A stretch of DNA of 64,000 nt, from positions 62,001 through 126,000 of the forward strand of contig NZ_JADFBX010000005.1 of NCBI RefSeq assembly GCF_015223055.1, in the 5' to 3' direction. Below, piece by piece: positions 36,286 through 44,382 of this stretch. The position numbers and the translations under genes were made by a program. Below the pieces are notes generated by a model. It made no database searches, had not been told where the DNA came from, and worked only from the letters and a program-made list of their open reading frames with translations. Source of the DNA: Pedobacter sp. MC2016-24. Its GTDB lineage: Bacteria; Bacteroidota; Bacteroidia; Sphingobacteriales; Sphingobacteriaceae. How positions within the stretch are numbered: position 1 is the first letter of the stretch; each line of letters opens with the position of its first letter.

Positions 36286-37470
36286 ATGATCGAGACTTAC
36301 AGGAAACCATTCAATCAGCATTTTACCGGGGAAAAATACAAAGCATTTCTAGAATCGCTTGAAAAAGGCTTTACTGAAATACCTTTCCGCGTGGCCGAAA
36401 CACCGGTATTCATACCCACAGAATTAAAAGACAAACTCATTGCCGCCGGGCAAGAGATCGTCAATTTAATTAGAAAACCTGATTTTAAACAGCTGACTGA
36501 AAAATCAATTCCTAAGACATGGCAGGTTGCTGCTGAAAATGATCACCCTCATTTCCTCACGTTTGATTTTGGAATTTGTAAGGATGAACAAGGAAACCTG
36601 ATTCCAAAACTTATAGAAATGCAGGGCTTCCCGTCTTTGTATGGTTTCCAGCTGCATTTGGCTAAAAATTATAAATCTTCTTTCGATCTGCCTGACAATT
36701 TAAGTCCTTTTTTTAATGGGATAACTGAATCTACTTACCTTGAACTGCTGAAAAAAGTGATTTTAGGAGATCATCAACCACATGAAGTTGCCCTGATGGA
36801 TGTGGATGCGCAAAATCAAAAAACGGCCATAGACTTTTTCATTACGCAACATCATCTGGGTATTCCCATATTGAGCCTGACAGACATCTTTAAAGAAGGT
36901 GAGGATCTCTTTTATAGCGCAGATGGTAAAAAAATACAACTTAAACGGATCTATAACCGATTGATCTTTGACGAAATTGCCAATCAGCCCGAATTGTTTA
37001 AACAGGGCTTTGATCCGCGTGAGCCGGCCAATGTAGAATGGATCACCCATCCGAATTGGTTTTACCGGATCAGTAAATATACAATGCCTTTCCTCAAAAG
37101 CGAATTTGTACCAGAAACGTATTTTTTAAATGAGCTTACAGAGATTCCCGCTGATCTGGAAAATTATGTATTGAAACCACTCTTCTCTTTTGCAGGAATG
37201 GGTGTGATCATTGATGTAACTGCTGCCGACATTCAGGACATCCAGGATCCCGAAAATTGGATCTTACAAAAGAAAGTGGTGTATGAGCCAGTAGTGCAGT
37301 CACCCGATGGCGGCGTAAAAGCAGAAATCAGGCTCATGTACCTCTGGCCAGACCAGGGTGAACCGCAACTGTGTATCAACCTGGCCAGATTGAGCAGGGG
37401 CAAAATGATTGGTGTACGCTACAATGCTGATTTTGATTGGGTAGGTGGAACGGTAGGCTTAATGGAATAG
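36286..37470 (+). CDS. Probable circularly permuted ATP-grasp protein
   Basis: I start at ATG 36286 (394 aa), one base after the previous stop; an in-frame start at 36253 would overlap that gene. LIEMQGFPSLYGFQ (near 108) resembles the acidic C-terminal metal motif of ATP-grasp enzymes. It precedes, rather than follows, the Lys/Gly loop ENYVLKPLFSFAGMGVIID (near 290) and ILQKKVVYEPVVQ with KAEIRLMYLW. That order is the mark of circularly permuted ATP-grasp domains, as in glutathionylspermidine synthetase-like proteins. The family assignment is my inference from motif order. It ends the amidoligase run. Confidence 0.65.
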   Translation: MIETYRKPFNQHFTGEKYKAFLESLEKGFTEIPFRVAETPVFIPTELKDKLIAAGQEIVNLIRKPDFKQLTEKSIPKTWQVAAENDHPHFLTFDFGICKDEQGNLIPKLIEMQGFPSLYGFQLHLAKNYKSSFDLPDNLSPFFNGITESTYLELLKKVILGDHQPHEVALMDVDAQNQKTAIDFFITQHHLGIPILSLTDIFKEGEDLFYSADGKKIQLKRIYNRLIFDEIANQPELFKQGFDPREPANVEWITHPNWFYRISKYTMPFLKSEFVPETYFLNELTEIPADLENYVLKPLFSFAGMGVIIDVTAADIQDIQDPENWILQKKVVYEPVVQSPDGGVKAEIRLMYLWPDQGEPQLCINLARLSRGKMIGVRYNADFDWVGGTVGLME

Positions 37471-37523
37471 TAAATTGACATTCAACAGACCTGTCCCGGA
37501 CAGGCTTTAATTATTTTTGTGTT

Positions 37524-37679
37524 ATGGACATTCAAACCATTATTCTAATCGGACTATTCATTGCAGCCATCTGGTATGTTGGCCGCATGATTTACCGTGC
37601 AGTATCGCCTAAAAGTGGCGGCTGCGCTTCGAACTGTAAATGCGGTGTTGACTTTTCAAATGTAAATCCCAAGAAGTAG
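37524..37679 (+). CDS. 51-aa single-helix Cys-rich membrane peptide (FeoB-associated-like)
   Basis: ATG 37524 to TAG 37677-37679 encodes one N-terminal membrane helix (TIILIGLFIAAIWYVG) and a short tail with GGCASNCKCGVDF. The helix plus Cys cluster resembles the small FeoB-associated Cys-rich membrane proteins. No feoB is in the window, so iron transport is only a guess. A TATTTTTG sequence overlaps the region just before the start, too close for a normal leader. The Crp-family regulator gene begins 17 bp downstream, so the two may be one unit. Confidence 0.7.
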   Translation: MDIQTIILIGLFIAAIWYVGRMIYRAVSPKSGGCASNCKCGVDFSNVNPKK

Positions 37680-37696
37680 ATTTCATCTATCAACCT

Positions 37697-38287
37697 ATGC
37701 TGGAGCACCTCAAAGCTTATTTACAGAAAAAAGTAGCCATTACAGATGAACAGTTTGCGCTTATTTCTGATAAGCTTAAAGTAAAGCATTTTGCAAAAAA
37801 TGAAATGATCCTGATGAAGGGCGATGTCTCCGCACATGGATATTTTGTGGTAGAAGGACTTTTAAGAAGCTATTCAATTGACAGCAAAGGCAAGGCACAT
37901 ATCATCCAGTTTGCACCAGAACAATGGTGGTTATCGGAACGGAATGGGATGCTGTATAAAGAAGCCTCCGACTTTTTTATTGATGCGATAGAAGATACCC
38001 ATGCCATTGTGGTTCCAAGCGATTTTATAGTACAGGCGGCAAATATTGTCCCTTGCATGAACGATCTTAACCATACCATTTTAAACAATGCGATCCGTTT
38101 TATGCAAAAACGAATCAATATGCTACTGAGTGCTACTGCGGAAGAAAGATACCTTGACTTTATTAAGCTTTATCCAAATCTGACTTTAAGGGTGCCACAA
38201 TGGATGATCGCCTCCTACCTGGGCATTACCCCAGAATCATTAAGCAGGGTACGTAAAGACCTGGCACATAAACATTTCAAACCTTAA
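37697..38287 (+). CDS. Crp/Fnr family transcriptional regulator
   Basis: The 196-aa protein has an N-terminal cyclic-nucleotide-binding-type beta-roll (MILMKGDVSAHGYFVVEGLLRSYSI) and a dimer helix at about 115-145. The C-terminal recognition region is VPQWMIASYLGITPESLSRVRKDL. The effector site lacks the canonical Arg/Ser pair of cAMP-binding Crp, as is usual in the many Bacteroidota relatives. It lies upstream of yceI and pirin genes, which may be its targets. No dedicated operator was identified. Confidence 0.88.
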   Translation: MLEHLKAYLQKKVAITDEQFALISDKLKVKHFAKNEMILMKGDVSAHGYFVVEGLLRSYSIDSKGKAHIIQFAPEQWWLSERNGMLYKEASDFFIDAIEDTHAIVVPSDFIVQAANIVPCMNDLNHTILNNAIRFMQKRINMLLSATAEERYLDFIKLYPNLTLRVPQWMIASYLGITPESLSRVRKDLAHKHFKP

Positions 38288-38331
38288 CCCATTTCTTACC
38301 ATACATCAATGTGAGGCCAAACTCTTTGCTG

Positions 38332-38339
38332 TAATTTTG
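38332..38339 (+). promoter_or_regulatory. Candidate -7 box of yceI
   Basis: TAATTTTG is an exact TAnnTTTG match, 39 bp before the yceI ATG. No TTG is at 17-21 bp upstream, so it may need an activator, such as the adjacent Crp-family protein. Confidence 0.4.
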
Positions 38340-38378
38340 TGTTGTTAATAAAAAATAAACAATCTAAAACACAATATT

Positions 38379-38912
38379 ATGGCAAATACAACATGGTCAC
38401 TAGATCCAGCACACAGTGAGCTGCAGTTTAAAGTAAAACATTTAATGATCACTACCGTTACAGGTAGCCTGACCAACTTATCGGGATCAGTAGTTTCTGA
38501 ATCGGATCATTTCGAAAATGCGAAAGTAGATTTTGAAGCTACAACTGACTCCATAGATACCAGCAATAAAGACAGGGACAACCACTTGAAAAGTGCCGAC
38601 TTCTTTGATGCAGAGCAATATCCAAAAATCACATTCAAATCTACAGCATTAACCAAAGACGGTGATGACTACACCTTAACCGGCGATTTAACCATTAAAG
38701 ATGTAACCAAGTCGGTTAAAATAGATGTTGAATTTGGTGGTATTGCTACCGATCCATGGGGAAATACAAAAGCCGGATTTACCATCAGTACCAAAATTAA
38801 AAGGACAGAGTTTGGACTTACCTGGAATGCCGCATTGGAAACAGGTGGTGTAATGGTGAGTGAGGATGTGAAAATATTAGGTGAACTACAATTCGTAAAA
38901 CAAGCCCAATAG
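38379..38912 (+). CDS. YceI family lipid-binding-like protein
   Basis: The 177-aa protein begins TTWSLDPAHSELQFKVKHLM. It contains FENAKVDFEATTDSIDTSNKDRDNHLKSADFFDAEQYPKI in outline and ends with TEFGLTWNAALETGGVMVSEDVKI, all typical of YceI. The family forms a lipocalin-like barrel that can hold isoprenoid chains. No signal peptide is present, so it is probably cytoplasmic. In Bacteroidota it often accompanies Crp-type regulators and pirin, as here. The pirin gene starts 35 bp downstream. Confidence 0.93.
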   Translation: MANTTWSLDPAHSELQFKVKHLMITTVTGSLTNLSGSVVSESDHFENAKVDFEATTDSIDTSNKDRDNHLKSADFFDAEQYPKITFKSTALTKDGDDYTLTGDLTIKDVTKSVKIDVEFGGIATDPWGNTKAGFTISTKIKRTEFGLTWNAALETGGVMVSEDVKILGELQFVKQAQ

Positions 38913-38947
38913 CAATCACGGTCCTTCGTTAAAAGAAAGGAAACAAA

Positions 38948-39820
38948 ATGGAAACAACTATAAAACGTGTTTCGGCCGTTTTAAATCCGCCTGCGCCACA
39001 TATGGTAGGCGATGGCTTTAGGGTACACAATTTTTTTCCAAGCGGATACCGCCTGGAAATGAGCCCCTTTTTTCTACTCGATTACAATGCAAAGATCAAT
39101 TTCTCTGCACGTAATGAGCCAAGAGGTGTAGGTGTACACCCGCACCGGGGTTTTGAAACAGTAACCATCGCCTACCATGGCGCAGTAGCACATCATGACA
39201 GTGCAGGCAATAGTGGGGTGATTTATCCGGGCGATGTCCAATGGATGTCGGCCGCCAGTGGAATTCTGCACAAAGAATATCATGAAGCAGAATTCAGTAA
39301 AAAGGGGGGTAACTTCCAAATGGTACAGCTTTGGGTTAACCTACCTGCAAAAGATAAAATGAGCAGTCCTAAATATCAGGGCATCAAACAAGCGGATATG
39401 GCGAAGTTCAACCTTCCTGAACATGGAGGTAGCGTTGAGGTAATTGCAGGCGCATACCAGGGCACCAAAGGTTCGGTGAGTACCTATTCACCAATCAACG
39501 TATTCAACGCCCGGTTAAATAAAGGAGGAAAAGCCTCTTTTAGTTTTCCTGCAGCGTACAATACCGGATTTGTAGTAATTGAAGGTAGTGTTACAGTCAA
39601 TGGGACTGAAACTGCAGCCACCAACCAATTCGTTCATTTCAAAAACGAAGGTGAACTGTTTGAAATTGAGGCTGCAGCAGATAGCATCGTATTAATCCTA
39701 AGCGGTGAGCCGATTAACGAGCCTATCGCCCAATATGGCCCGTTCCTAATGAATACCAATGAAGAGATTCAACAGGCGATTAAGGACTACAATGAAGGTC
39801 GGTTTGGCTATTTAGAGTAA
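38948..39820 (+). CDS. Pirin family protein
   Basis: The 290-aa bicupin has the pirin metal site in GVGVHPHRGFETVTIAYHGAV (His residues near 58-60), a second site at SGILHKEYHE and a C-terminal cupin ending in AQYGPFLMNTNEEIQQAI, which is characteristic. Some pirins are quercetinases or redox sensors. It is downstream of yceI and its stop codon touches copy 2 of the dispersed repeat. Confidence 0.92.
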   Translation: METTIKRVSAVLNPPAPHMVGDGFRVHNFFPSGYRLEMSPFFLLDYNAKINFSARNEPRGVGVHPHRGFETVTIAYHGAVAHHDSAGNSGVIYPGDVQWMSAASGILHKEYHEAEFSKKGGNFQMVQLWVNLPAKDKMSSPKYQGIKQADMAKFNLPEHGGSVEVIAGAYQGTKGSVSTYSPINVFNARLNKGGKASFSFPAAYNTGFVVIEGSVTVNGTETAATNQFVHFKNEGELFEIEAAADSIVLILSGEPINEPIAQYGPFLMNTNEEIQQAIKDYNEGRFGYLE

Positions 39821-39910
39821 AAAATAACCGTTCTCTTCGAAGACTGGAATTTTTTGCCCGCTTCGCTAAAAGGGCAAAACTTCCTAGGTCTTCTCTGAGA
39901 AGGTGATTTT
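39821..39910 (+). repeat. Palindromic dispersed repeat, copy 2
   Basis: This 90-bp element starts right after the pirin stop codon with AAAATAACCG and TTCTCTTCGAAG, and ends CTTCTCTGAGAAGGTGATTTT. Inner arms GCCC and GGGC form a second hairpin around CGCTTCGCTAAAA. The outer parts match copies 1 and 3; the centre differs from them. It faces copy 3 in inverted orientation across the pirin/ispF junction. Confidence 0.7.
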
Positions 39911-40087
39911 TTAGTAAATCATACAAGGCTGCAGGAAACAAAGTTCCTGGTCGAACTTAATTCTGTAATTGAATAGCTTGATGCGTAGAATAAAAATATA
40001 GCCGGTAGGCTATTCATTTAAATGAATAGCCTACCGGCTTTTTTGTACTCAACCAGACTCAATACCGGTCTGCGCCCAGCTGGAAGG
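39911..40087. other. Spacer between repeat copies 2 and 3
   Basis: Most of the 344-bp non-coding gap between pirin and ispF is repeat DNA. This central part carries the 40-nt palindrome (40000-40039). No ORF or RNA gene is visible in it. Confidence 0.6.
40000..40045. terminator. Bidirectional terminator: perfect 40-nt palindrome
   Basis: Each half-site is 20 nt (40000-40019 and 40020-40039), beginning AGCCGGTAGGCTATTC. The palindrome has no central loop, is preceded by an A-rich run and followed by six T. It should stop transcription from both pirin (plus) and ispF (minus). Confidence 0.8.
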
Positions 40088-40171
40088 AAAATTACCTGTT
40101 TAGAAACGTCCTAGCGTCTTCGCTTCTTTCTTCAGCGCAATTATGCAGCCCTTGAATAGAACGGTTATTTT
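40088..40171 (-). repeat. Palindromic dispersed repeat, copy 3 (inverted)
   Basis: Read on the minus strand, it starts AAAATAACCGTTCTATTC, continues GGGCTGCATAATT and GCTGAAGAA, and ends AGGTAATTTT. It matches copy 1 in the interior and copy 2 at the ends. The TAA inside its first nine bases is the ispF stop codon, so the element's edge overlaps the gene's end. Confidence 0.7.
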
Positions 40172-40647
40172 CCCTTTTGAATTAAACATATTGCATAGGC
40201 AACCACCCCTTCTTCTCTACCAACAAAACCCATTTGCTCATTTGTAGTTGCTTTTATCGAAATGTCATCCGTCGAAATCCCGGCAGCTTCGGCGATGTTC
40301 TTTTGCATCTCCGGAATATGCGGATTGATTTTTGGTGCTTCAATGCAAAGCATGGCATCGATATTACCAATCTCATAATCCTTTTCATTAAGCAGTTTAA
40401 CCGTCTCTTTCAATAAGATCAGGCTACTGATTCCTTTCCATTGCGGATCGGTATTTTTAAAGTGGAATCCAATGTCCCGCAAATTTGCAGCCCCCAGCAA
40501 AGCATCACAAATCGCATGTAAAAGCACATCAGCATCAGAATGTCCAAAAGCTCCACTATGATGCTCCAGGTTTACACCACCAACTATAAAAGGGTGATTT
40601 TCTTTCAACTGATGTACATCAAACCCAAAACCTACTTTAATCTTCAT
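40165..40647 (-). CDS. ispF: 2-C-methyl-D-erythritol 2,4-cyclodiphosphate synthase
   Basis: The 160-aa enzyme makes the cyclodiphosphate intermediate of the MEP isoprenoid pathway. The zinc-site motif GFGFDVHQL (Asp10, His12) is near the N-terminus, and GHSDADVLLHAICDALLGAANLRDIGFHF follows. FVGREEGVVAYA ends the protein. Length is normal for IspF. It is monocistronic here, and its last codon lies in repeat copy 3. Confidence 0.97.
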   Translation of the reverse strand: MKIKVGFGFDVHQLKENHPFIVGGVNLEHHSGAFGHSDADVLLHAICDALLGAANLRDIGFHFKNTDPQWKGISSLILLKETVKLLNEKDYEIGNIDAMLCIEAPKINPHIPEMQKNIAEAAGISTDDISIKATTNEQMGFVGREEGVVAYAICLIQKGK

Positions 40648-40722
40648 GCTGTTATGTATTTATATTATTTTTATGTTTATCAAATTAATGAGCTATGTTC
40701 TTACCGTTCCTACGAGCAAAAA

Positions 40723-41910
40723 CTAACGATCTTTTGCGGCCTCCCCGAAGTTAAACAACAGGGTAAAACGTAAAGTATTGGCCAGGGCACTCTTTTGCGA
40801 ATTGGCCACCAGATAAGCAAAATCTATGTTAAAAACATTGTATTTTAATCCGGCACCAAGGGTAAGATACCTTCTGTTACCTTTTGCCGGGTTTTCATAA
40901 AAATATCCGGTACGAAAAGCAAATTGCTGACTGTACCAATATTCCATTCCGGCAGCGATACTCAGTTCCTGTAACTCCTCCTTAAATCCTCCCGGAGCAT
41001 CTGAAAAAGAACCAAAAATGCTTGCCGGTACCGATCGGTCTGGACTTTTTCCTGCGATGATTCGACCATCAACATCATACCTGGGCTGTGTCGGAACCAT
41101 GAGCTTATTGAAATCCAATGCAAATGTAAACTGGTTATAATCGTCAATCAGAAAAGTTGAGGCCGCCCCGATCTTAAGATTGGCCGGCAAGAAGAACTGG
41201 GAACGTGCATCATTATAGCCGATTTTAGTACCAATGTTAGACAAATTGATTCCCGCAGATACGATGGCGTCAGCGCCTAAAAAATAAGTTGGCTTTTTGA
41301 AATAAGCAGAAACATCGACTGCCAGGGCCGAACCTGCATGGGTTTGTGGGCCACCTGAACCCGGCGAAGACGAAGTATTTGAATAAATATACCTTAAGGT
41401 AGTCCCTAAGGAAAAAGATTCACCAAACCTCCTGGCATAGGTTACATCCGCCGCCAGTTCACTTGGACTGTAAACGCCCAGATCCTGCCGATTGATATCT
41501 GTCAGCAAGATCTCTCCCAGATTGAAATACCGCAATGAACCTCCAATGGCTGTTTGCGCATTCGGTTTATAATAACCACTTAAATAAGTGAGCGTCACAT
41601 CCGGAACCAGATTTTTCAACCATGGGCTGTAAGAAAGTGAGATGCCATATGTCTTGTCTAAAAACGCAAGTTTTGAAGGATTAATCGCCATCGCATTGCC
41701 ATCAGGCTGCACCGCTACACCGGCATCTCCCATTCCTGCAGCACGGGCGTCAGGAATGATCAGTAAAAATGGGACACCGGTAATGATGTTGTTGTATGCA
41801 CTCCCATTGGTTTGTGTACCTGGTTGTACCAATTGCGCAAATGAATCCACGCCTGCTGCCGTTAAAGAAAAAATACAGAACGCAGTTTTTACGAGATGCT
41901 TCAAATTCAT
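40723..41910 (-). CDS. porV: Type IX secretion outer-membrane protein PorV (LptO)
   Basis: The 395-aa barrel starts with a signal peptide (MNLKHLVKTAFCIFSLTAAG), so I use the ATG at 41910 rather than an earlier one at 41982. The mature part has FLLIIPDARAAGMGDAGVAVQPDGNAM, a strong PorV signature. The rest consists of FadL-like beta-strands. PorV shuttles cargo from the Sov translocon to the PorU sortase in type IX secretion. The divergent neighbour is gldJ; porU, which often sits beside porV, is absent from this window. Confidence 0.9.
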   Translation of the reverse strand: MNLKHLVKTAFCIFSLTAAGVDSFAQLVQPGTQTNGSAYNNIITGVPFLLIIPDARAAGMGDAGVAVQPDGNAMAINPSKLAFLDKTYGISLSYSPWLKNLVPDVTLTYLSGYYKPNAQTAIGGSLRYFNLGEILLTDINRQDLGVYSPSELAADVTYARRFGESFSLGTTLRYIYSNTSSSPGSGGPQTHAGSALAVDVSAYFKKPTYFLGADAIVSAGINLSNIGTKIGYNDARSQFFLPANLKIGAASTFLIDDYNQFTFALDFNKLMVPTQPRYDVDGRIIAGKSPDRSVPASIFGSFSDAPGGFKEELQELSIAAGMEYWYSQQFAFRTGYFYENPAKGNRRYLTLGAGLKYNVFNIDFAYLVANSQKSALANTLRFTLLFNFGEAAKDR

Positions 41911-42198
41911 TGGTGGCAAATGACTAAACAATTGTGCTACGCAAGTTAGCATTGTATGCCTTAATTTCAAAGTATTGAGCACCTAAGTTTGGCTTTACAA
42001 AACATCTTTAACTTATTCATCATGTTTTTTATTGCATAATCCTTTTTTTATGTAATTTTAACTTCTGTGTATTCGTCGGTGGCAGGTAGTAAAAATAACA
42101 TCAATTTTGTATTTTTAAACGACCTGGAATTTAGTCACCTGCAAAGCGCCCGGCGAGAATTAAAACAATTAATGCTACTGAAAAACAAATAGATAGTA

Positions 42199-43815
42199 AT
42201 GAAAAAAATATATCTCTATTCACTTACGTCCCTGCTGGCTGTAACTGCTTTGGTTTCGTGTAAATCCAAATCCGGCACCTCAGATAAAACAGGAATGGCT
42301 TACAATAAACAGGAGTATGGGGGCTTTTCGGTAAATAATAAATACAAAAGAGGGCCCGGACCAGGTTTAGTTGAAATTGAAGGTGGCGTTTTTATTGTCA
42401 GCGGAAGTGCCATTAATGTACCAGGACAGGAGCTCAGTTCTTATAACCACAAAAGAGAAACGACCGTTTCTTCTTTTTATATGGACGAGACTGAGGTTTC
42501 CAATACCAACTGGCTGGAGTACATGAACTGGATTCGTACCAATTTCCCAAAGGATTACGAATACTATTACAATGAAACACCTGATACCCTCGTATGGCGC
42601 AGTCCACTTTCTTATAATGAGCCTTACGTAGACAACTATTTAAGACATCCGGCTTACCAGGATTACCCGGTAGTAGGTGTAACCTGGGAACAGGCTACAA
42701 GATATTGCAGCTGGAGAACCGATCGTGTAAACGAATTGCTGCTTCGCGACCGTGGCTATATGACCAGCTTCAAAGACCTCAACGGAACGAACGGAAAATC
42801 AACGGCTGCCGCTGGAAATGCTGCGGCAACGCCAAGACCTGATGGCCCTTACAATACCGATTTGTACCTGAACAATCAGTATGATGATAAAGGTAAAAGG
42901 GCAATGAAGGACCTCAATCCTGCAAATGCCAATACTGCGAATGCAGGCGCTGGAACTACTGGTAAAAACGCAGCAACCCGAAACGTCAGACTAGAAGATG
43001 GTATTTTAAAACAACCTTACAGACTTCCTACAGAAGCGGAATGGGAATATGCTGCTTTAGGCTTGGTGGGCAATACAGAGTATGAAAACATCAGCGACAA
43101 CAAAATCTATCCCTGGAATGGATTGGGTATCAGTTCTGCTAAAAAAAATACCAGGGGCCTGATACTTGCCAATTTCAAAAGAACGAAGGGCGATTATATG
43201 GGCGTTGGCGGTTCATTGAATGATAAAGGTAGCATCACCGTTGATGTCAGATCTTATACTCCTAACGATTTTGGCCTATACAATATGGCTGGAAACGTAA
43301 ATGAATGGGTAGCAGACAACTATAGATCCAATACTTTTCAGGATGCTGATGCCTTCAATCCTTATCGCGGCAATTATTATCAAAATAAAAAAGTTGCTGA
43401 TGAGCGGACAGGCAGAATTGATAAAGACAAATACAACAAACCCGTTATGGTTGATGCCATCGCACCCAGAAAACAAACCTGGGCTGAAAAACAGGCAGCG
43501 GAAAACAAACCTACGGATTCTATCAATACAAAAAATAGCTATGCAGATCAACGTGGTTACCGGGATAGGGCTAATGCAGAACTCTATGGAGAAACTACCC
43601 TGGTTACTGACAAATCCCGCGTATACAAAGGCGGATCATGGAACGACCAGGCCTTATGGCTGAACCCAGCCACAAGGAGGTTTATGCAACAGGATGAATC
43701 CACTGCAGATATCGGATTCCGTTGTGCCATGACCATGTTGGGAGCCCCTGAAATCAGGACCATAGGCAAACCACATTTTAAAACTAAACAAGCTAAGTCT
43801 TTCCGGGGAAAATAA
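42199..43815 (+). CDS. gldJ: Gliding motility lipoprotein GldJ
   Basis: The 538-aa protein has a lipoprotein signal with Cys21 (TALVSCKSK). A formylglycine-generating-enzyme-like (FGE-sulfatase) fold follows: MDETEVSNTNWLEYMNW, PVVGVTWEQATRYCSWR, RLPTEAEWEYAALG, NDFGLYNMAGNVNEWVAD, RVYKGGSWND and IGFRCAM. A low-complexity insert at about 205-265 is rich in Ala, Asn and Thr. GldJ is needed for type IX secretion and gliding and stabilises the motor assembly; it is not an active FGE. It lies divergent from porV across 288 bp. Confidence 0.9.
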   Translation: MKKIYLYSLTSLLAVTALVSCKSKSGTSDKTGMAYNKQEYGGFSVNNKYKRGPGPGLVEIEGGVFIVSGSAINVPGQELSSYNHKRETTVSSFYMDETEVSNTNWLEYMNWIRTNFPKDYEYYYNETPDTLVWRSPLSYNEPYVDNYLRHPAYQDYPVVGVTWEQATRYCSWRTDRVNELLLRDRGYMTSFKDLNGTNGKSTAAAGNAAATPRPDGPYNTDLYLNNQYDDKGKRAMKDLNPANANTANAGAGTTGKNAATRNVRLEDGILKQPYRLPTEAEWEYAALGLVGNTEYENISDNKIYPWNGLGISSAKKNTRGLILANFKRTKGDYMGVGGSLNDKGSITVDVRSYTPNDFGLYNMAGNVNEWVADNYRSNTFQDADAFNPYRGNYYQNKKVADERTGRIDKDKYNKPVMVDAIAPRKQTWAEKQAAENKPTDSINTKNSYADQRGYRDRANAELYGETTLVTDKSRVYKGGSWNDQALWLNPATRRFMQQDESTADIGFRCAMTMLGAPEIRTIGKPHFKTKQAKSFRGK

Positions 43816-43828
43816 AGCTCAGCAATAT

Positions 43829-43865
43829 AAAAAAGCCTCTGTTCAAACCGAACAGAGGCTTTTTT
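43829..43865. terminator. Bidirectional terminator between gldJ and the biotin-carrier gene
   Basis: Stem GCCTCTGTTC with GAACAGAGGC (43835-43844 and 43850-43859), 5-nt loop, A-run on the left and T-run on the right, between two convergent genes. Confidence 0.9.
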
Positions 43866-43882
43866 ATGCCCGTAAATCCTAC

Positions 43883-44380
43883 TTAAGCAAAGTGAATCAG
43901 AATTTGGTTTTTCTCTACCTTGACACCTTTAATAACGGTAATCTTTTTTACCAGTCCGGCACTTGGAGATTTGATGATATTTTCCATCTTCATTGCTTCC
44001 AGTACCAGTAAATTATCGCCTTTATTTACTTCTTGTCCTTCTTCTACCAATACATTCAACACCAAACCAGGCATAGGTGCCTTAACATCCTTCACTTTAC
44101 CAGATTGGCTATTGTCCATACCCAATTGTTTCAATAACAAATCGTACTGATCTGAAATGGCAACCTGGTACGTATGGCCATTTACCTTAACTACGCTGGT
44201 TTTATCCGCTTTGTTTTCCGACACCAGTTCCATGTGATAAGATTTGTGCTTATAAATTACATGGCTATGTCCAGGAGCAATGTCGCGGTTATCTATCCGT
44301 ACTGCAGATCCGTCAACCATCAACTCTTTTCCGGTTACATCAACCTCAAAATCGTAATGCTCATTTACTTTTACCTTCAT
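43883..44380 (-). CDS. Biotin carboxyl carrier protein (biotin/lipoyl domain)
   Basis: The 165-aa protein ends in a biotinyl domain: [22 protein letters not shown], then [10 protein letters not shown] with Lys131 as the biotinylation site, and [15 protein letters not shown]. The N-terminal 90 residues form a small beta-rich part. It is probably the carrier subunit of an acyl-CoA carboxylase (propionyl- or acetyl-CoA), whose other subunits are not nearby. Its start lies 2 bp after the DUF4159 gene ends. Confidence 0.88.
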   Translation of the reverse strand: MKVKVNEHYDFEVDVTGKELMVDGSAVRIDNRDIAPGHSHVIYKHKSYHMELVSENKADKTSVVKVNGHTYQVAISDQYDLLLKQLGMDNSQSGKVKDVKAPMPGLVLNVLVEEGQEVNKGDNLLVLEAMKMENIIKSPSAGLVKKITVIKGVKVEKNQILIHFA

Positions 44381-44382
44381 TG

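Noticed and set aside
37490..37519. Hairpin with partial T-run after the permuted ATP-grasp gene as a terminator
   Set aside because: The palindrome CCTGTCC/GGACAGG has a central gap of one base, leaving a real stem of about five pairs and a broken T-run; too weak to call.
37512..37519. TATTTTTG as promoter of the 51-aa peptide
   Set aside because: It lies 4 bp before the ATG and no -33 element is at the usual distance.
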